Shown here one piece after another: positions 6,594 to 9,661 of a stretch of 9,661 nt of DNA. The notes under the pieces were generated by a model. That model made no database searches. It saw nothing but the letters and a program-made list of their open reading frames with translations, and was not told the DNA's origin. The stretch is from the NCBI GenBank assembly GCA_020355105.1, contig CP070658.1:2378120-2387780 (forward strand). The letters are read 5' to 3'. The position numbers and the translations under genes were made by a program. Positions within the stretch are counted from its first letter, which is position 1; the number at the start of each line of letters is the position of its first letter. The stretch is from Candidatus Thorarchaeota archaeon (GTDB lineage: Archaea; Asgardarchaeota; Thorarchaeia; Thorarchaeales; Thorarchaeaceae).

Positions 6594-6782
6594 TCAGGGC
6601 GAATCACGAAACTGAATGCAGCCCTCCGGACACTCCTTTATGCATTCGCCGCATTCCTTACAATACGCTATGTGGGCAACCTGTGGCTTATCATCGAGAT
6701 TCTCGTAGACACCGTAGCGACACACCTTGACACAGTTGCCACATCCTTTGCAGCATTCTTCGTTGATTGCAGTTGGTATCAC
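6594..6782 (-). CDS. 2[4Fe-4S] ferredoxin
   Basis: This is a 62-residue protein with two full cluster-binding motifs. The first is Cys11-x2-Cys14-x2-Cys17-x3-Cys21, in CKGCGNCVKVC. The second is Cys41-x2-Cys44-x2-Cys47-x3-Cys51-Pro, in CKECGECIKECP. The cross-ligation of the two motifs should hold two [4Fe-4S] clusters for low-potential electron transfer. The usual Pro after the first motif is Arg22, and there are two extra cysteines (Cys10 and Cys55). The start is GTG at 6782, supported by AGGTGA just upstream at good spacing. The redox partner is not encoded nearby: the upstream minus-strand gene is an extracellular protein 100 bases away. It could be a stand-alone ferredoxin or a detached small subunit of an oxidoreductase. 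Confidence 0.88.
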   Translation of the reverse strand: MIPTAINEECCKGCGNCVKVCRYGVYENLDDKPQVAHIAYCKECGECIKECPEGCIQFRDSP

Positions 6783-6882
6783 TGTTCACCTTTCTGTTCG
6801 TTGAGCTCCTGAGAGTTGGAATCAATATCAATGCTAGTCTAGTGACATAACATCTGTATGATCATGAATGGAGGGCCTTATG

Positions 6883-7908
6883 CTAGATCCACTTCCAGCT
6901 ACCTACCTCACCGGCAAGTCCCAACCTGATAGCACTTACCAATAAGTCCATCAGGAACTGTTCTTCGTCAACACGTCTGCTCGCAATTATCCCGGTGTGA
7001 ATCACACTACCATCTACGTAGAAGTGCTGATAGGCAACGACAGGGTCGTCCGGAGCTTCGGTCCAGTCTACAAAGTTCCAGTACCCGATAATCTCAGTGC
7101 CTGTGAGATTCTCCAGTTTGTTCTCCTCATGTGCACCGTACCCCGTTTCCACGATTTCACCATGCTTGCTGTTGATGTTCTGGGTGAGTGGGTGGGAAGT
7201 GTTCACAATGAATGATTCATAATGAAAGCCTGCCCAGAACCTCCAGTAGTTGCTTCCGACCCAGTTCCGATTTTCTTCGGGCCACCTATGATACACTGAC
7301 TTCCAAGCGTGGGTACCGTTGAACTCCCATCCGTGCCCCTTGACTAGGCTCAAGTAACCGAATTGGCCTGGTTCTTCAGAAGGATAATACCTTACTTCGG
7401 CCAAGAAGGTGCATGCATCCATTAGTATCAACGTCCCCCCTTCTGCAACGAACTTCTTGTACTCAAAGTACTGGTCTTCTGTAACGTACTCGGAGAACCC
7501 AAGAATGACGACATCAAATGCCCGTTTCTCCTCTCGGAATAGGGCGCCCAACGCAACATCGATCTCGTTGATGTAGGTGATGCTCTGACGAAACACCAAT
7601 GAAGGAAGAGTAGTCCTTGTATTGTTGAGGAATGTTGAGAGGTCCTCGCTAAGACCCCAGCTGTCCTTCACTGTTATGTTGAGGTAGTTCAAATCAGTAG
7701 TAACATAGGTTCCTGGGCCGACCCAACTGTACCGCTGATAGAATGTATAGAACGCATCTCGATATGCGGTGGCAGAGAATACTGGCTTCACCACAGCTAT
7801 CCTGCTTGGACTTCCAGTCCAAACAAACCCAAGAAGACCGATAGAACTGACTACAACAATCATCGTTGTAAGAATCGCCATCGCCTGACGATTTCTCGAC
7901 ATACTCAT
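6883..7908 (-). CDS. Membrane-anchored extracellular glutamine-amidotransferase-like protein
   Basis: The protein has 341 residues. A short basic N-terminus is followed by one hydrophobic segment (about 10-30) that acts as signal anchor or signal peptide. The rest is soluble and probably outside the cell: it carries five N-x-S/T sites (Asn77, 95, 197, 236, 267) and many aromatics. Residues ~131-172 (FDVVILGFSEYVTEDQY, then KKFVAEGGTLILMDAC) have the strand-turn-strand pattern of class I glutamine-amidotransferase-like domains, as in the C-terminal domain of N,N-dimethylformamidase-type proteins. Cys166 sits near the nucleophile-elbow position, and the C-terminal VIHTGII fits the final strand. 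Catalysis is unproven; many members of this fold are non-enzymatic. The ATG overlaps the stop of the 46-codon ORF upstream (ATGA), so the gene is probably translated from the LRR operon. Confidence 0.7.
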   Translation of the reverse strand: MSMSRNRQAMAILTTMIVVVSSIGLLGFVWTGSPSRIAVVKPVFSATAYRDAFYTFYQRYSWVGPGTYVTTDLNYLNITVKDSWGLSEDLSTFLNNTRTTLPSLVFRQSITYINEIDVALGALFREEKRAFDVVILGFSEYVTEDQYFEYKKFVAEGGTLILMDACTFLAEVRYYPSEEPGQFGYLSLVKGHGWEFNGTHAWKSVYHRWPEENRNWVGSNYWRFWAGFHYESFIVNTSHPLTQNINSKHGEIVETGYGAHEENKLENLTGTEIIGYWNFVDWTEAPDDPVVAYQHFYVDGSVIHTGIIASRRVDEEQFLMDLLVSAIRLGLAGEVGSWKWI

Positions 7909-8045
7909 TTCTCAATATGGCAGCCGCTCAGCATTTCCAATAAGCGTATTGGATTGCGTAGTCGACCAAGTGCAATAGCGAACACCGGGATGGCTAGAAA
8001 GAAGGGGTGCTCCACTGTGGCCGACTTGACAATCGTCTTGGACAT
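7905..8045 (-). CDS. 46-residue hypothetical protein between LRR and amidotransferase-like genes
   Basis: ATG follows the LRR stop codon directly (TGAATG), and its TGA overlaps the next ATG (ATGA). The ORF therefore fills the whole space between the two neighbours, the pattern of translational coupling. The product starts MSKTIVKSATVEHP, continues with a short hydrophobic run (FFLAIPVFAIAL, residues 15-26), then a basic stretch (GRLRNPIRLLEMLSG), and ends CHIEK. The hydrophobic run is short for a full membrane span, so it may be a surface-binding helix or a marginal anchor. No Shine-Dalgarno sequence is obvious. It is in the same frame as the LRR gene, so it could instead be a cut-off C-terminal part of that protein. 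I recognise no family. Confidence 0.5.
   Translation of the reverse strand: MSKTIVKSATVEHPFFLAIPVFAIALGRLRNPIRLLEMLSGCHIEK
7936..7953. repeat. 18-bp palindrome inside the 46-aa ORF
   Basis: TCCAATA (7936-7942) and TATTGGA (7947-7953) form a perfect 7-bp inverted repeat around AGCG, 28 bases before the amidotransferase-like ATG. It overlaps the weak minus-strand TATA-like CTTATT. It could be an operator for an internal promoter or an RNA hairpin, or it could be chance. Confidence 0.35.
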
Positions 8046-9422
8046 TCACAGACTCGATGGGCCGATCGTGGGCGCTAGCGCGGGATTCACCTTCACTCTT
8101 GTTGGACTTAGATGTTCGACGCTCTCAGCAGTCCAAGTTTCTCGCGAGTCCAAGACATAGTCTAGTATTTCATTCGAACGCCGCCCGGCCTTCAAGGCAA
8201 CGTCTATCTTTGCTTTCGTTTTGGTGGTTCTCACCTTGAAACCTGCCTTGCCGAGTCCCTTGCTAATCCTTGCCATCATGCTTGATGTGACGGTTGTAGA
8301 TTCTACTCCGAGCGATTTCAGAACTGCGTATCCGTAGCTAGTTAGCCAGAGAGGACTGATGTCGACGGAGTGTCCTTCAGCCATGACGACTATTTCGTCC
8401 ATCTCCTTGGACCTCTGCTCAAGCAACCCTGGGATGAGCTTGCACCCCCTCGTGAGAGCAAGTCTGTCTATGTCGACGAACAGCGTTGGTCCGGCATTCT
8501 CAAGCTGTCGTTCCAAGAGCTCAATCATTCTATCATAGAGAGTCTGTCTGGTTTCTGCAAGGCCTAGGTCGCTGGGGATGCCGGTCCATAGATCGTGCAA
8601 AGGCCCATCATAGAAGCCGAGTTCATCCATTCCTAGGAGCTTCAGGAGGATCCTTTGAAAACGAATCGCGCGAGATTGGGAGTTCTTCTCAACAAACGAG
8701 AGTATGGTACCACGGAGCTTCTGCCATATCTCATTATTGAGAGGGAACTCGTACGTCGTAGGCGCTCTGCTGTTTTCAGCAGTGATGAATCCGCTTGCAT
8801 CTGGATGTACAACTATCGATGTCGCTCCATCCTTGTGCAAGTCGAGTCGGTCACCGATGAGTAGAAGTGGACTTACATCGACCCTCCTGAACCTATTGCC
8901 CCACAGGAGCAGTTTCTTGAGTTGCAGACATCCCGCTAGTGGCCAGAGGTCAATCTCCTTGAGCTCATTCATGGTGAGGTCGAGGTATTCTAGTTCTTCA
9001 GATGACTCAAGGGGCGAGAGGTCTATCCAGGCCAGTCTATTCCCATCAAGCCTCACCTTACGTAGTCTGGTGAGTCCCTCTAGCGGCGACAGGTCGACTC
9101 TGGTGAAACGGTTGGCTCCAATATCAAGCCACTCAAGTGCTTGACATTCAGCTAGAGGTGTCAGGTCCATGTCCTTCAAGCAGTTGATGCCCAATCGAAG
9201 CGTGCGCAACTTCGAGCACTTCGAGATTGGTTCCAGGTCTATCTGGCTAATGTAGTTGCTGAAGAAAGACAGAATCTCAAGGTTCTCGCAATACTGTACT
9301 GGAGTGAGGTCTACTTCTGTTATCGCGAGATGCTCCAAGCCCAAACGAGTTGTGTCAACATCGAACTCGAAAGATGTCCTTCTTCCTTCCGTCTGGCGTA
9401 CTCCTAGTCTGATTGCATCCAT
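8046..9422 (-). CDS. Leucine-rich-repeat protein with unknown C-terminal domain
   Basis: This is a 458-residue soluble protein without signal peptide. Residues ~27-187 hold seven leucine-rich units of exactly 24 residues, each with the core (I/V/M)DLxPL, for example DLTPLAEC, DLSPLEGL, DLWPLAGC. The core Asp is at 38, 62, 86, 110, 134, 158 and 182, and the LxxN turn Asn is at 56, 80, 104, 128, 152 and 176. Such solenoids bind other proteins. Residues ~188-458 are mixed helix and strand with no recognised motif; KSLGVESTTVTSSMMARISKG looks helix-turn-helix-like, but weakly. The start is ATG at 9422 because GGAGG lies at ideal spacing and a TATA box at 9472-9479 places transcription start between the two. 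An upstream in-frame TTG at 9491 lies before that start and is rejected. It heads the minus-strand trio with the 46-codon ORF and the amidotransferase-like gene. Confidence 0.87.
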   Translation of the reverse strand: MDAIRLGVRQTEGRRTSFEFDVDTTRLGLEHLAITEVDLTPVQYCENLEILSFFSNYISQIDLEPISKCSKLRTLRLGINCLKDMDLTPLAECQALEWLDIGANRFTRVDLSPLEGLTRLRKVRLDGNRLAWIDLSPLESSEELEYLDLTMNELKEIDLWPLAGCLQLKKLLLWGNRFRRVDVSPLLLIGDRLDLHKDGATSIVVHPDASGFITAENSRAPTTYEFPLNNEIWQKLRGTILSFVEKNSQSRAIRFQRILLKLLGMDELGFYDGPLHDLWTGIPSDLGLAETRQTLYDRMIELLERQLENAGPTLFVDIDRLALTRGCKLIPGLLEQRSKEMDEIVVMAEGHSVDISPLWLTSYGYAVLKSLGVESTTVTSSMMARISKGLGKAGFKVRTTKTKAKIDVALKAGRRSNEILDYVLDSRETWTAESVEHLSPTRVKVNPALAPTIGPSSL

Positions 9423-9471
9423 CCCAAAGCCCTCCTGCAATAGGCATCCACAATCATGCTTCTTGTGAGGA

Positions 9472-9479
9472 CTAATAAA
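9472..9479 (-). promoter_or_regulatory. TATA box of the LRR operon
   Basis: On the minus strand this reads TTTATTAG. The predicted start near 9449 gives a leader of about 26 bases that contains the Shine-Dalgarno GGAGG (9431-9435 on the plus strand as CCTCC). Promoter and ribosome site agree on the ATG at 9422. Confidence 0.6.
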
Positions 9480-9512
9480 CCACAACAACAAATGGTATGT
9501 CAGTTGGACAAG

Positions 9513-9526
9513 GTAGAACTATTAAC
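9513..9526 (+). promoter_or_regulatory. TATA-like box of the right-edge gene
   Basis: GTAGAACTATTAAC includes the same 13 bases found before pepF. A start near 9548 would give a leader of about 36 bases before the ATG at 9584. It is divergent from the LRR promoter. Confidence 0.4.
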
Positions 9527-9583
9527 GCGCGGCGTATAGGACAACCGGCTTGTCAGTCAGATAGCAGACAATGGTGAATCCAG

Positions 9584-9661
9584 ATGACTGTCGGAAGAGA
9601 GGAAAGAGAGTGGCAACACAAGCTCCTGGATGTTGTTCACGATGGGATAATCATCCTGCTA
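9584..9661 (+). CDS. 5' end of an unrecognised gene (partial)
   Basis: ATG opens a frame that leaves the right edge after 26 codons. The product starts MTVGREEREWQHKLL and continues DVVHDGIIILL. The charged first helix followed by a strand-like hydrophobic run is reminiscent of the start of PAS-type sensor domains, but 26 residues are too few to name a family. A stop lies in frame just upstream (9575-9577), so this ATG is the first start available. A competing frame from ATG 9571 gives a less protein-like product. Confidence 0.5.
   Translation, partial: MTVGREEREWQHKLLDVVHDGIIILL

Noticed and set aside
6564..6812. 82-codon plus-strand ORF with a hydrophobic stretch
   Set aside because: It is antisense to the ferredoxin gene, whose two cysteine motifs and ribosome site are unmistakable.
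7954..8160. 68-codon plus-strand ORF
   Set aside because: It overlaps the LRR 3' end and the 46-codon minus ORF. The minus-strand reading has coupled junctions on both sides and is preferred.
8704..9144. 146-codon plus-strand ORF
   Set aside because: It lies antisense to the LRR gene. The 72-base periodicity of the repeats keeps the opposite frame open, and the product is Ser/Arg-rich with no protein-like pattern.
9423..9491. N-terminal extension of the LRR protein from TTG 9491
   Set aside because: It would begin upstream of the predicted transcription start. The ATG at 9422 has an ideal GGAGG, and the extension has unrelated composition.

Overview
The window most resembles an archaeal genome, probably an Asgard archaeon of the Thorarchaeota type. 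This is inferred from gene style, not from a marker gene. Several genes are preceded by archaeal TATA-like boxes at about -26 of a short or absent leader. Starts mix ATG, TTG and GTG, and base composition is near 50 % GC. The gene content also fits: a PadR regulator, a BtrH-like protein, a leucine-rich-repeat protein, an M3 peptidase, a small ferredoxin and several lineage-type unknowns. There are no rRNA, tRNA, CRISPR or insertion-sequence features.

Left part (1-2520): a partial plus-strand gene ends at 112 and runs tail-to-tail into a minus-strand cluster. In transcription order the cluster is a PadR-family repressor, a BtrH_N/DUF4872-type protein, and the first ~97 residues of a UvrA-like ABC ATPase. 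The UvrA-like gene then degenerates and stops. An 18-bp palindrome beside the padR TATA box is a good candidate for the PadR operator. The group looks like an autoregulated, small-molecule-responsive operon whose last gene has been broken.

Middle part (2520-4720): a minus-strand membrane protein has eight predicted helices in four internal repeats and probably a leaderless TTG start. It shares a bidirectional TATA element with a plus-strand gene whose C-terminal half looks methyltransferase-like and which appears frameshifted near its 5' end. It is followed by an unlisted 34-residue single-pass membrane protein at 4555-4659, embedded in two interlocking perfect 10-bp inverted repeats.

Right part (4720-9661): a complete oligoendopeptidase F (M3B) gene on the plus strand converges on a minus-strand 2[4Fe-4S] ferredoxin gene. 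Upstream of the ferredoxin on the minus strand is a tightly packed trio: a leucine-rich-repeat protein with seven exact 24-residue units and an unknown C-terminal domain, an unlisted 46-codon ORF joined by TGAATG and ATGA junctions, and a membrane-anchored extracellular protein with a glutamine-amidotransferase-like fold. A divergent plus-strand gene begins at 9584 and leaves the window.

No single characterised pathway links these genes. The best candidates for undescribed biology are the LRR / 46-aa / amidotransferase-like trio, the four-repeat membrane protein, the 34-aa membrane protein with its possible RNA switch, and the PadR-BtrH-UvrA-like operon.
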